Shown here: positions 52,742-61,655 of the stretch, piece after piece
How positions within the stretch are numbered: the first letter of the stretch is position 1
Layout of the letters: each line of letters opens with the position of its first letter
Assembly: GCF_947495675.1 (NCBI RefSeq)
Contig: NZ_CANLZX010000003.1
Span: forward strand, 62,001 to 126,000
DNA from: an uncultured Algibacter sp.
GTDB taxonomy: Bacteria; Bacteroidota; Bacteroidia; Flavobacteriales; Flavobacteriaceae
DNA length: 64,000 nucleotides
Reading direction: 5' to 3'
Translations under genes and position numbers: made by a program
Notes under the pieces: model-generated
Databases searched by the model: none
Told to the model about the DNA's origin: nothing
The model's input: only the letters and a program-made list of their open reading frames with translations

Positions 52742-54283
52742 TTACATCTTCATCAACCAAGAACGCACATCGACTTCTTGCTTAATTATATTACGTAAAT
52801 CTTCAATTTTAACACGCTCTTGCTCCATAGAATCTCTATGACGAATAGTTACTGTACCATCTTCTTTTGAGTCATGATCTACAGTAATACAGAAAGGTGT
52901 TCCGTTAGCATCCTGTCTTCTATAACGACGCCCTACGGCATCCTTTTCATCATAAATAACATTAAAATCCCACTTTAACTCTTCAACTATCTGTTTCGCA
53001 ATTTCAGGTAATCCATCTTTTTTAACTAATGGCAAAATAGCTGCTTTAACTGGAGCCAGTACACTTGGTAATTTTAAAACGGTTCTTGTTGTTCCGTTCT
53101 CAAGTTCTTCTTCTTGTAAAGAGTTTGAAAAAACTGCTAAAAACATACGATCTAAACCAATAGATGTTTCTAAAACATACGGTGTATAGCTTGCATTTTC
53201 TTCATGGTCAAAATATTGTAATTTCTTTCCAGAATGCTCTTCATGTGCTTTTAAATCGAAATCGGTTCTTGAGTGAATCCCTTCTAGCTCTTTAAAACCA
53301 AATGGGAATTTAAACTCAATATCTGCAGCAGCATCAGCGTAATGAGCTAATTTCTCATGGTCATGAAAACGGTAGTTCTCTGCACCCATCCCTAAAGATA
53401 AATGCCATTTCATTCTGTGTTCTTTCCAGTAGTCGTACCACTCTTTTTGAGTTCCTGGTTTAATAAAAAACTGCATTTCCATTTGTTCAAACTCACGCAT
53501 TCTAAAAATAAATTGTCTTGCAACAATTTCATTTCTAAAAGCTTTACCAGTTTGTGCAATTCCAAAAGGAATTTTTTGGCGGCTTGTTTTCTGTACATTC
53601 AAAAAGTTAACAAAAATACCTTGTGCCGTTTCTGGGCGTAAATACAAATCCATTGCACTTTCAGCCGAAGCACCAAGCTTTGTTCCAAACATTAAGTTAA
53701 ATTGCTTAACATCTGTCCAGTTTTTACTTCCTGTTAAAGGATCGGCAATTTCTAACTCTTCTATAAGTGCTTTAACATCGGCTAAATCTTCATTTTCTAA
53801 AGATTTTGCCATTCGAGAAAGTATTGTATTTATTTTTTCTTGATAGCCTACAACACGACCGTTTGTAGAAACAAATTCTTCTTTATTAAAAGCTTCACCA
53901 AAACGCTTTTCAGCTTTTTTTACTTCTTTCTCAATTTTAGCTTCAATTTTAGCACAATAATCTTCAATTAAAACATCTGCTCTGTATCGCTTTTTTGAAT
54001 CTTTATTATCTATTAATGGGTCGTTAAAAGCATCAACGTGCCCAGAAGCCTTCCAAGTTGTAGGGTGCATAAATATTGCTGCATCAATCCCAACTATGTT
54101 TTCATTCATCTGCACCATGGCTTTCCACCAGTAGTCGCGTATATTCTTTTTTAATTCTGCGCCGTTTTGTGCGTAATCGTATACTGCACTTAAACCGTCA
54201 TAAATTTCACTACTTTGAAATACATATCCATATTCCTTTGCATGCGAAATTACCTTCTTAAATTGATCATCTTGATTTGCCAT
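52742..54283 (-). CDS. glyS: Glycyl-tRNA synthetase, dimeric (alpha-2) type
   Basis: 513 residues. Class II motifs: AVYDYAQNGAELKKNIRDYW, LRPETAQGIFVNF, motif 2 GIAQTGKAFRNEIV with RMREFEQMEMQFF, and motif 3 ETSIGLDRMFLAV. This is the eukaryote/archaea-like single-chain enzyme and not the GlyQ-GlyS pair of proteobacteria. A -7 box ends four bases before the ATG, so the mRNA may be leaderless. Confidence 0.96.
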   Translation of the reverse strand: MANQDDQFKKVISHAKEYGYVFQSSEIYDGLSAVYDYAQNGAELKKNIRDYWWKAMVQMNENIVGIDAAIFMHPTTWKASGHVDAFNDPLIDNKDSKKRYRADVLIEDYCAKIEAKIEKEVKKAEKRFGEAFNKEEFVSTNGRVVGYQEKINTILSRMAKSLENEDLADVKALIEELEIADPLTGSKNWTDVKQFNLMFGTKLGASAESAMDLYLRPETAQGIFVNFLNVQKTSRQKIPFGIAQTGKAFRNEIVARQFIFRMREFEQMEMQFFIKPGTQKEWYDYWKEHRMKWHLSLGMGAENYRFHDHEKLAHYADAAADIEFKFPFGFKELEGIHSRTDFDLKAHEEHSGKKLQYFDHEENASYTPYVLETSIGLDRMFLAVFSNSLQEEELENGTTRTVLKLPSVLAPVKAAILPLVKKDGLPEIAKQIVEELKWDFNVIYDEKDAVGRRYRRQDANGTPFCITVDHDSKEDGTVTIRHRDSMEQERVKIEDLRNIIKQEVDVRSWLMKM

Positions 54284-54287
54284 GATG

Positions 54288-54295
54288 CAAAAATA
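54288..54295 (-). promoter_or_regulatory. -7 box next to the glyS start (leaderless candidate)
   Basis: TATTTTTG on the minus strand ends four bases before the ATG at 54283. A TTTG lies further upstream, at shorter than ideal spacing. Confidence 0.4.
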
Positions 54296-54363
54296 AAAAA
54301 CCGATTAAAACAAACGTCTTTTTGTGAAAAATAATTAAGTTTACAAGACTACATTTTTATACA

Positions 54364-55041
54364 ATGCTTAAATCTATCGTTAATTTATTCTTTCCTAAGG
54401 TATGTAATGCATGCAACAACCTCTTAAATGAGAATACAGACACCATATGTTTAGACTGCAGACACGATTTACCTGTTACAAATTTTCATTTTGATAATAA
54501 TGATGCCGTAAAAAATGTGCTTTATGGGCGAGCTGAAGTTGAAAATAGCACAGCGCTTTTTAGATTTGAAAAAAAAGGGAATGTACAACGGCTTATTCAT
54601 AACCTTAAGTATAAGGATAATGAGCATATTGGTTTTGTATTAGGTAATTGGCTAGGTGGCGAATTAAAGACCATTGATGCTTATAAAGATATTGATGCAG
54701 TTATTCCTGTTCCATTACACAAAAAAAAGCTTAAAAAACGTGGCTATAACCAAGTTGCTCAATTTGGAAATCAGATAGCCAAGGCTTTAGAGGTAGATTA
54801 TTTAGATGATGTGCTTTTAAAGGTAACAAATACTAAATCGCAGGTAAATAAAAAGCGATTAGCTAGATGGAATAATAATGAGGAACTTTTTACTCTAGAA
54901 AACCAAAATAAAATTGAAAACAAACATATTTTAATAGTTGATGACATTATTACTACTGGAGCAACTCTTGAAGCTTGTATCGCTGTTTTAAAACAATCTA
55001 AAAACATTAAAATAAGTATTGCAACTATGGCAATAGCTTAA
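54364..55041 (+). CDS. ComF-family protein (phosphoribosyltransferase domain)
   Basis: 225 residues. An N-terminal zinc-binding CNAC...CLDC pair (about 16-34), then FRFEKKGNVQRLIHNLKYKD, PVPLHKKKLKKRGYNQ and the PRPP-binding loop ILIVDDIITTGATLEAC. ComF assists natural DNA uptake in some bacteria, but the protein is broadly conserved and also linked to nucleotide salvage. A single gene, 62 bp before the Ig-like lipoprotein. Confidence 0.92.
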   Translation: MLKSIVNLFFPKVCNACNNLLNENTDTICLDCRHDLPVTNFHFDNNDAVKNVLYGRAEVENSTALFRFEKKGNVQRLIHNLKYKDNEHIGFVLGNWLGGELKTIDAYKDIDAVIPVPLHKKKLKKRGYNQVAQFGNQIAKALEVDYLDDVLLKVTNTKSQVNKKRLARWNNNEELFTLENQNKIENKHILIVDDIITTGATLEACIAVLKQSKNIKISIATMAIA

Positions 55042-55077
55042 GTCTAATTTGCGTTATATTTTTTAGCTGATTTTATG

Positions 55078-55085
55078 TAGGTTTG
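55078..55085 (+). promoter_or_regulatory. -7 box before the Ig-like lipoprotein gene
   Basis: TAGGTTTG fits TAnnTTTG and ends 18 bp before the ATG at 55104. Confidence 0.4.
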
Positions 55086-55103
55086 TAAAAATTAAAATTG
55101 TTA

Positions 55104-56708
55104 ATGAATAAGACCCTTTCAAATTTTATTTTCGCTGTTATTATTGGTTTAGTTTTTATAAGCTGTGCTAATCGAGGAACTCCAGGCGGCGGCCCAAAGG
55201 ATGAGATACCTCCTAGTATTATAAAATCTGAACCTGAAAATTATTCTACCAATTTTAAAGGGGATGAAATAAGAGTTTATTTTGATGAGTATATTAAAAT
55301 AAAAGATTTAAGTAAACAGCTGATTATTTCGCCTCCAATGAAAACGCAACCAGATGTTACACCAACAAGCGGAGCTAGCAAATATATTTCTATTAAAATT
55401 TACGACACACTTCCTCCAAATACAACTTATGCATTTAATTTTGGAAACAGTATAACTGATAATAACGAAGGAAACCCATACCCTTACTACCGTTATGTAC
55501 TTTCTACGGGTAATCATATAGATTCTCTTTCGGTTAATGGTAACATTGTTGATGCTTTAAAAAAAGAACCTGAAACTTTTGTTAATGTTGCATTATATGA
55601 AGTAGATTCTACATTTACTGATTCTATCATTTATAAAGAAACACCTAAATACATTACTAATACTTTAGATAGTGTTACCACTTTTTCAATAGAAAACCTT
55701 AAACCTGGCAAGTACATGTTAATGGCTTTAAAGGACGGAAATGGTGACAATAAGTTTCAACAAAAAACAGATCAAATTGGTTTTTACAAAAGTTTTATAG
55801 AAGTGCCAACCGATTCTTCATACTCACTAAAACTTTTTAAAGAAGAACAAGATTTTAATGCTACAAGGCCTCGGTTAATTTCAGGAGAAAAAATAGCTTT
55901 TGGTTACGAAGGTGATTTTGAAAACATGAAAATTGATATAATATCAGAAACTCCTTCAGAATTTGAATACCGTATTACTAAAGACCCAAAAGCAGACACG
56001 TTAAATTATTGGTATAAACCAAGATTAGAAGTTGACTCTTTAAACTTTAGGGTATCAAAAAATGATTTTGAAAAAGAATTTACTGCACGAATAAGCGAAC
56101 AGAAAAGAGATACTCTTTTAATTGGAGCAGATCCTACTGGCAGTATTAGCTATAACGAAGACTTTAAAATTTCTGGAACTACTCCATTATTAAATTTTGA
56201 CGCATCAAAAGTAATTATGATGGATAAAGACTCGACAGCTGTTACTTTTACTAGTGTTTTTGATACTATAAAAAACACCTACTTTCTTAAATTTGATAGA
56301 ACCGAAGACAATAAATATGAAATTGAAATACTACCTGAAGCCTTTGAGGACTTTTTTGGAGACAAAAACAAAGACACACTATCTTACAGTTTAAGAACTC
56401 AAAAATCTTCTGATTTTGGTTATGCAAGATTCACTTTAGTAAATGCTACCTACCCACTTATAGTTCAATTAACAGATTCTAGCGGAAATGTAAAAGCTGA
56501 AAAATATGTTGATAAAGCTGAAACTGTAGATTTTTTGAATTTAAGTCCTAGTATGTATTCTATTAGAATTATTCATGACGCTAATGGTAATCAAAAATAT
56601 GATACTGGTAATTATTTAAAGAAATTACAACCTGAAAAAGTGAGCCATTTTCAAGATATTGAAATTAGAGCAGATTGGGGTATTCAAGAAACACTAACGT
56701 TTAAATAA
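55104..56708 (+). CDS. Ig-like domain lipoprotein
   Basis: 534 residues from the ATG at 55104 (a TTG at 55098 is less likely). Lipoprotein signal FISC with the lipidated Cys followed by ANRGTPGGGPKDEIPP, a start typical of a conserved Bacteroidota lipoprotein family. A first SbsA-type Ig-like domain (about 35-125, STNFKGDEIRVYFDEYIKI, PPNTTYAFNFG) is followed by beta-rich segments, including KPGKYMLMALKDGNGDNKFQ and a second late copy, SPSMYSIRIIHDANGNQKYD. Exposed on the envelope; function unknown. Confidence 0.83.
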   Translation: MNKTLSNFIFAVIIGLVFISCANRGTPGGGPKDEIPPSIIKSEPENYSTNFKGDEIRVYFDEYIKIKDLSKQLIISPPMKTQPDVTPTSGASKYISIKIYDTLPPNTTYAFNFGNSITDNNEGNPYPYYRYVLSTGNHIDSLSVNGNIVDALKKEPETFVNVALYEVDSTFTDSIIYKETPKYITNTLDSVTTFSIENLKPGKYMLMALKDGNGDNKFQQKTDQIGFYKSFIEVPTDSSYSLKLFKEEQDFNATRPRLISGEKIAFGYEGDFENMKIDIISETPSEFEYRITKDPKADTLNYWYKPRLEVDSLNFRVSKNDFEKEFTARISEQKRDTLLIGADPTGSISYNEDFKISGTTPLLNFDASKVIMMDKDSTAVTFTSVFDTIKNTYFLKFDRTEDNKYEIEILPEAFEDFFGDKNKDTLSYSLRTQKSSDFGYARFTLVNATYPLIVQLTDSSGNVKAEKYVDKAETVDFLNLSPSMYSIRIIHDANGNQKYDTGNYLKKLQPEKVSHFQDIEIRADWGIQETLTFK

Positions 56709-56761
56709 AACATACGTTATTTACTTTTTTAGTTAAAAGGCTATTTAAAAATCAATTTGAA

Positions 56762-57541
56762 TTAGTTAATAGTAAAAGAGTCTCTATCATCTAAAAATTT
56801 AAACTTACTTCGGTATGCTTCTATGTGCCTTTTCTCTAAGGTAATTACAAGTATTTGTTCTTCATTTGGTTTAAATGCTGTAACCTGTTCTCCAAGCACA
56901 TTGTAAACTGCAGAATGTCCAGAATATTTACTATTTACACCATCAACACCTACTCTATTTACACCTATACAATAACACATATTTTCTATAGCACGAGCTT
57001 TTAACAAAGTATCCCAAGCAGATATTCTTGGTTTTGGCCAATTGGCAACATAAAGTAAAACATCATAATTATGAGTGTTTCTAGCCCAAACAGGAAATCG
57101 TAAATCATAACAAATTAAAGGACAAATTTTCCAGCCTTTATAGTCAATAATTATTTTTTCTGTTCCTGCATTATATATATTATGCTCGCCAACTAAAGTA
57201 AAAGTATGGCGCTTATCATAAATAGAAATTAAACCTGAAGGCTCTACAAAAAGTAATCGGTTATAATAGGCATTGTTTTCTATAATTACCAAACTACCAA
57301 CTATAGCTGCATCTACTTTTTTAGCCCATGCTTTCATCCAATTTACCGTTTCTCCATTCATGGTTTCTGCAACTTTTGAAGCATTCATGGTAAAACCTGT
57401 AGCAAACATTTCTGGTAGAATAATAACATGAGTATCCTTTTCTATATCGCTAATTTTATTGGAGATATTTATGCGATTTTGAGCTGGATTTTCCCAAACT
57501 AAATCTGTTTGAATTAAAGCTATTTTTAGGTGTTTATGCAT
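56762..57541 (-). CDS. Nitrilase-superfamily amidohydrolase (omega-amidase-like)
   Basis: 259 residues. The catalytic triad is readable: Glu-44 (ILPEMFATGF), Lys-110 (YDKRHTF) and Cys-144 (PLICYDLRFP). WPKPRISAWDTLLKARAIEN and GVNRVGVDG fit the YafV/omega-amidase branch, which hydrolyses 2-oxoglutaramate and similar amides. Cytoplasmic, monocistronic. Confidence 0.9.
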   Translation of the reverse strand: MHKHLKIALIQTDLVWENPAQNRINISNKISDIEKDTHVIILPEMFATGFTMNASKVAETMNGETVNWMKAWAKKVDAAIVGSLVIIENNAYYNRLLFVEPSGLISIYDKRHTFTLVGEHNIYNAGTEKIIIDYKGWKICPLICYDLRFPVWARNTHNYDVLLYVANWPKPRISAWDTLLKARAIENMCYCIGVNRVGVDGVNSKYSGHSAVYNVLGEQVTAFKPNEEQILVITLEKRHIEAYRSKFKFLDDRDSFTIN

Positions 57542-57654
57542 TTAAAAACAATTTTATACTAATACTTAAAATAGTACTTTTTGTCTTTAATACAAAACAT
57601 AAAAATGATTTATACTACCTTGAATTTAAATGTAACTATTTTCTAAACAAAAAA

Positions 57655-58146
57655 CTACTTTAATCTTTTCTTTGCTTTTACTGTTGCTGCTTTATATTTT
57701 TCAATTTTCTCTAGCCACTTAGCTTCATCCTGAGGTGATAACTTACCTTTCTTTTTTAGTTTCTCGTATTTATTGGTGGCAGCTTTATGTTTTTTGATAG
57801 ATTTATCAAAATTTGATTGTGCTTTTTCTCTTTTCTTTAATTCGTTTTCTGCCTTTTTCTGCTTCTTTTCGGCTCTTTTTTGACTTTTTATGGCATTTTT
57901 CTGCTCTTTTTCAGCCTTATCAATACGTTTTTGAGTGATTTCAGTATTTTTTAATTTTTCTATTTTCTCATCAAAAGCAGCATGTATTGACGTTTTTTCA
58001 TCAATTGATAATGTTTCAGTTACATCAATATTATCCTTAAAAATTCTATCGTCTTTAATTTTATATTTAACGCCATTATAATTTATGTCTTGGGCATTAA
58101 CTATAAAACCAAATCCAACAAACAATATAATCATCAAAACTCTCAT
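57655..58146 (-). CDS. Exported lysine-rich coiled-coil protein
   Basis: 163 residues. Signal peptide ends near residue 19 (IVNAQ). A short conserved-looking region (NYNGVKYKIKDDRIFKDN) is followed by about 100 residues of nearly continuous Lys/Glu/Ala heptad-like helix (KAEKEQKNAIKSQKRAEKKQ). No family recognised. The high positive charge suggests binding to an acidic surface, or it may be a structural periplasmic protein. It stands alone between the amidase and the LytTR pair. Confidence 0.7.
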   Translation of the reverse strand: MRVLMIILFVGFGFIVNAQDINYNGVKYKIKDDRIFKDNIDVTETLSIDEKTSIHAAFDEKIEKLKNTEITQKRIDKAEKEQKNAIKSQKRAEKKQKKAENELKKREKAQSNFDKSIKKHKAATNKYEKLKKKGKLSPQDEAKWLEKIEKYKAATVKAKKRLK

Positions 58147-58242
58147 AATCCTTATTTAAAATATTTATCTACTATTATGACACAAAAAATCTACAAAAGT
58201 AACTTAATTATGACTTAAAGTTTCTTTACATAATTTTATAAA

Positions 58243-58932
58243 TTAAATTCCTAATTTACTAAGCAACTCTTGTTTGTAAGTTCTGCCAATGGGAATTTTA
58301 TTGTCTTTTATAAAAATAGTGTTTCCTGAAATTTTATTGACATAAGAGCTATTGATAATGAAAGACTTATGCACTTGAATAAATTGATTCTCTGAAAGTT
58401 TTGCATTCCAGTTTTTCAATGAATCTATGTAAGATAATCTTTGGTTTTCAGTTACAACAGTAATATAATTTCGTTCAGATTCGATGTATAAAATTTTATT
58501 TAGAACAATTTTATGAAGTGTTTTATCTACGTTTAAAAAAATGGTTTCTTCATTGTCTTCAGAAGAAGTTTTTAGAGTCCCTACCCTTTCTTTTGCTTTA
58601 TTAATCGCTTTTAAAAATCTATCAAACGAAAAAGGTTTAACCAAATAATCAACAATGGTTTCTAATTCAAAACTATTAACAGCATATTCAGCATACGCAG
58701 TTGTCATAATAATTGCAGGAGGGTTTTTAATAGTTTTTATAAAATCTAGCCCAGACATATCTGGCAAATTAATGTCTAAAAAAACAACATCGACTGACTC
58801 AGAATTTAAAAATGAATTAGCTTCTATAGCAGCCTTAAAAGTTTCAATTATTTCTAAGTTTGGAATTTTAGAAATATAATTCTTAAGGATTCTTTGTGCA
58901 GGAATTTCATCTTCAATTATAATACACTTCAT
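58243..58932 (-). CDS. LytTR-family response regulator
   Basis: 229 residues. Receiver: IIIEDEIPA, phosphoacceptor Asp-53 in VVFLDINLPDMSG, Lys in YLVKPFSF. LytTR DNA-binding domain at about 130-229 (ILYIESERNYITVVTENQ, FIQVHKSFIINSSYVNKI, IPIGRTYKQELL). It overlaps the kinase gene by 4 bp, so the pair is coupled. Repeats suited to LytTR binding lie upstream of the kinase at 59981-60010. Confidence 0.94.
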   Translation of the reverse strand: MKCIIIEDEIPAQRILKNYISKIPNLEIIETFKAAIEANSFLNSESVDVVFLDINLPDMSGLDFIKTIKNPPAIIMTTAYAEYAVNSFELETIVDYLVKPFSFDRFLKAINKAKERVGTLKTSSEDNEETIFLNVDKTLHKIVLNKILYIESERNYITVVTENQRLSYIDSLKNWNAKLSENQFIQVHKSFIINSSYVNKISGNTIFIKDNKIPIGRTYKQELLSKLGI

Positions 58933-59900
58933 TTTAAATTAATTTTTAAATCCACTTTAAAAGTATTAGTCTTATTAATATTAAACTCATAATTATCTTT
59001 ATAGATAAGTTCTAAACGTTTTTCAAGGTTTTGCAAACCAATTTTTAAATCGGAAGTTGTTACTTTATTTACATTAAAAGTGTTTTCACAATTAAAATTT
59101 AAAATATTTTTTTCTACATTAATATTAACTTTTATTTCGCTGTGTAATGTACTGTGTTTAAAAGCATTTTCAATAATTGTAATTAATAACAAAGGCGCTA
59201 TTTGATGATTAAAAGAATCTATTGATTTATTGTAATTAATATGCTTTACACCTTCTGTTCTTAGAGTTTGAAACTTGATATAATTATCAATAAAGTAAAC
59301 TTCTTTCTCTAAAGAAATAGTTTTCTCGTTACTTTCATACAACACGTGTTTTAAATTATCCGACAGCATTAAAATAAGCTCTGGTGTTTCATTAGGCTTC
59401 TCTAATGCATAAGAGTAAATAGTGTTTAAATTATTAAACAAAACATGCGGGTTTATTTGTGATTTCAAGAATTTCAACTCCATTTCAGCATGTTCTTTTT
59501 TAACCTTTATAACTTCTTCTTGTTCATCAATAAACCGGTATAAAATCCAAACAAAAGAGAAAAAAATTAGCGGCACAAGAGTTTGCCATAAATAGTCGCT
59601 TAAACATTTAGGTATACTACAACCACATTGTGCAAAAGCATAGCAATATAATTGAGTAGCAAAAAATGAAATAATTGCAAATACAAAAACATATAAAACG
59701 TATAGTTTTTTTCTAACAAAAAAGGGTAACAGAAAAAAATTATTAACGTAAACAATAGCTACTAAAAGTGAAACATACTGTAAAAAAGGGTTTTCTTTCC
59801 AATAAAAATCTGAAAACAGAAATAATGACACAAACACAAATAGCATCCAAAATAGAATATGCACTAAAATTCGAGATGTGTTTTTATTAATAAAAGTCAT
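58929..59900 (-). CDS. LytS-type sensor histidine kinase
   Basis: 323 residues. Four hydrophobic helices in the first 125 residues with no large extracellular loop. The His_kinase domain has ELKFLKSQINPHVLFNNLNT (His-152) and a short ATPase with NAFKHS and GLQNLEKRLELIY. This is the compact LytS/YehU class that pairs with LytTR regulators. It is the first gene of the pair, with a shared intergenic region to the divergent thioredoxin-TPR gene. Confidence 0.93.
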   Translation of the reverse strand: MTFINKNTSRILVHILFWMLFVFVSLFLFSDFYWKENPFLQYVSLLVAIVYVNNFFLLPFFVRKKLYVLYVFVFAIISFFATQLYCYAFAQCGCSIPKCLSDYLWQTLVPLIFFSFVWILYRFIDEQEEVIKVKKEHAEMELKFLKSQINPHVLFNNLNTIYSYALEKPNETPELILMLSDNLKHVLYESNEKTISLEKEVYFIDNYIKFQTLRTEGVKHINYNKSIDSFNHQIAPLLLITIIENAFKHSTLHSEIKVNINVEKNILNFNCENTFNVNKVTTSDLKIGLQNLEKRLELIYKDNYEFNINKTNTFKVDLKINLK

Positions 59901-59965
59901 TTTTTAAAAGTAATTAGAAAAGCTAAAACCATCAAACAATCTGTACAAAAGTCAGTTTTGTAATT

Positions 59966-60010
59966 ACAAACAACCAAAATGTTGTTTGTTAGTTTAAGTC
60001 TGTTGTTTGT
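59966..60010. promoter_or_regulatory. Candidate LytTR binding sites
   Basis: GTTGTTTGT occurs twice in direct orientation (59981-59989 and 60002-60010) with a 12-bp spacer, and once inverted (59966-59974). Direct 9-bp repeats with a 12-bp spacer are the known arrangement for LytTR/AlgR-type regulators. They lie 66-81 bp before the kinase ATG and 67-96 bp before the divergent thioredoxin-TPR ATG. Confidence 0.55.
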
Positions 60011-60076
60011 AAAATTAATTCGCATCAAGTATAAAACTAGTTTAAGTTTGATTTCACAACTAATCAAAATCACATC

Positions 60077-60958
60077 ATGAAACGAACAATCTTAATCATT
60101 TTTTTATTGAGTCTACATTTTAGCTTTTCACAAGATTTAAATCACATAGAACTCGACAAAAAAGGAAACGAAATTTTACTTGGAGAAATTAATAAAAAAG
60201 GGCTAACTAGCAATAGTTTTAACACATGGTTCTCAAAAAATTACAACGATTATTTAGTGCATAAAGCAATTACTAAAAAACTTAAAGACTCTTTAAAAGA
60301 CTACAAAATAAAAGTGTTTTTAGGCACTTGGTGTGGTGATAGCAAGAAAGAAGTCCCAAGATTTTACAAAGTTATTGAGGCAGCAAAATTTCCTGAAAAT
60401 CAATTACAAGTTATTGCTGTTAATAGAACAAAAGATGCTTACAAACAAAGCCCTAATCATGAAGAGGAAGGCTTAAATATTCACCGTGTGCCCACTTTTA
60501 TTTTCTATAAAAAAGGAAAAGAAGTAAATAGAATTGTAGAACACCCAAAAGAAACTTTAGAACGCGATATGCTAAGTATTGTTACAGACAACAAATACAC
60601 ATCAAATTACACAGCTGTAAATTACATGAACTATTTATTAAACTCAAAATCTATAGACAGCCTGAAACAAGATGAAATTAATTTAGTACCTCGACTAGCG
60701 GAGTTTGTAAAAGGAAGTAGAGAATTAAATACTTATGGTTATTCGTTATTACGTTCCAGCCAAACCCAAAAAGCCTTATATGTTTTTGAATTGAATACTA
60801 AAATTTTTCCTTATAAACACAATGTTTATGATAGTTTAGGAGAAGCTTACTTTGAAACAGGCAATAAAAATAAGGCCTTAAAAAACTACTACAAAGTACT
60901 AAGTTTAAAACCTGATGATGAAAATGCGCTCGAAATGATTGGAAAGATTAAAGAATGA
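60077..60958 (+). CDS. Exported thioredoxin-like protein with C-terminal TPR
   Basis: 293 residues. Signal peptide ends near residue 19 (FSFSQ). A thioredoxin fold covers about 75-190 with the active site TWCGDSKKE (Cys-86, Gly, Asp, Ser-89) and the cis-proline loop HRVPTFIFYKKGKEV. The second active-site Cys is Ser, so simple disulfide reduction is unlikely; a mixed-disulfide or binding role fits better. Two TPR-like helices close it (YGYSLLRSSQTQKALYVFEL, LGEAYFETGNKNKALKNY). Divergent from the LytS/LytTR pair, which probably controls it. Confidence 0.85.
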   Translation: MKRTILIIFLLSLHFSFSQDLNHIELDKKGNEILLGEINKKGLTSNSFNTWFSKNYNDYLVHKAITKKLKDSLKDYKIKVFLGTWCGDSKKEVPRFYKVIEAAKFPENQLQVIAVNRTKDAYKQSPNHEEEGLNIHRVPTFIFYKKGKEVNRIVEHPKETLERDMLSIVTDNKYTSNYTAVNYMNYLLNSKSIDSLKQDEINLVPRLAEFVKGSRELNTYGYSLLRSSQTQKALYVFELNTKIFPYKHNVYDSLGEAYFETGNKNKALKNYYKVLSLKPDDENALEMIGKIKE

Positions 60959-61069
60959 CCGAAGACTTAACTTCATGCATAAGAAAGTAAACCTATGTGT
61001 GTAACATAGGTTACTATTAAGAATGCTGTATATGATTAATTTTACTCAACAAATTTAAATTACAACAAC

Positions 61070-61546
61070 ATGGAAACTTTAGAATTAAGAGTAGGACTGA
61101 ACCAAGATTATAAATTAGATGTAACAAAAAAACTTAACATCCTATTGGCAGATTTTCAAATTTATTATATGAACTTACGAGGCTTACATTGGAATATTAA
61201 AGGACGACATTTTTTCTCTTTACACGAAAAATTTGAAGAACTTTACAATGACACAAATAATGTAATTGATGAAATTGCAGAACGTATCTTAACCTTAGGG
61301 CTAAATCCATTACATACCTTAGATGATTATTCAGAAAACAAAACTATTAGAATTATAAAGAATATTTCTGATGGAGATGCTGCAGTTAGTTCAATTTTAG
61401 ATAATTTAAATGAACTTTTAATACAAGAACGAGATATTTTAGAATTTGCATCTGACAATAATGACGAAGGCTCTGCTTCATTGATGAGCGATTTAATTTC
61501 AAATCAAGAAAAATTAATCTGGATGTTGAGCTCATATTTAAGTTAA
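61070..61546 (+). CDS. dps: Dps-family ferritin-like protein
   Basis: 158 residues. The inter-subunit ferroxidase motif is GLHWNIKGRHFFSLHEKFEELYND with later VIDEIAERILTLG, as in Dps. The protein forms 12-mers, stores iron with peroxide as oxidant and protects DNA. The N-terminus is short, without a long Lys-rich DNA-binding tail. Single gene with a strong terminator. Confidence 0.95.
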   Translation: METLELRVGLNQDYKLDVTKKLNILLADFQIYYMNLRGLHWNIKGRHFFSLHEKFEELYNDTNNVIDEIAERILTLGLNPLHTLDDYSENKTIRIIKNISDGDAAVSSILDNLNELLIQERDILEFASDNNDEGSASLMSDLISNQEKLIWMLSSYLS

Positions 61547-61563
61547 ACGCCTTATGTAAACAT

Positions 61564-61601
61564 AAAAAAAGCAAAAGCCTTAATTGACTTTTGCTTTTTT
61601 T
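61564..61601. terminator. Bidirectional terminator between dps and the MutS-like gene
   Basis: Stem AAAAAAAGCAAAAG/CTTTTGCTTTTTTT with a 10-base loop between convergent genes. Confidence 0.92.
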
Positions 61602-61625
61602 ATTTCATACTTTTTTTTAGAATTT

Positions 61626-61645
61626 GATTTTCACCTTCGTAGGAA
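61626..61645. repeat. Degraded short palindromic repeat
   Basis: GATTTTCACCTTCGTAGGAA resembles the element at 23242-23261 (ATTTCCACCTTCGCGGAAAT) but the stem is partly broken. It lies between the terminator and the MutS-like stop codon. Confidence 0.35.
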
Positions 61646-61655
61646 TTAAGTAAAA

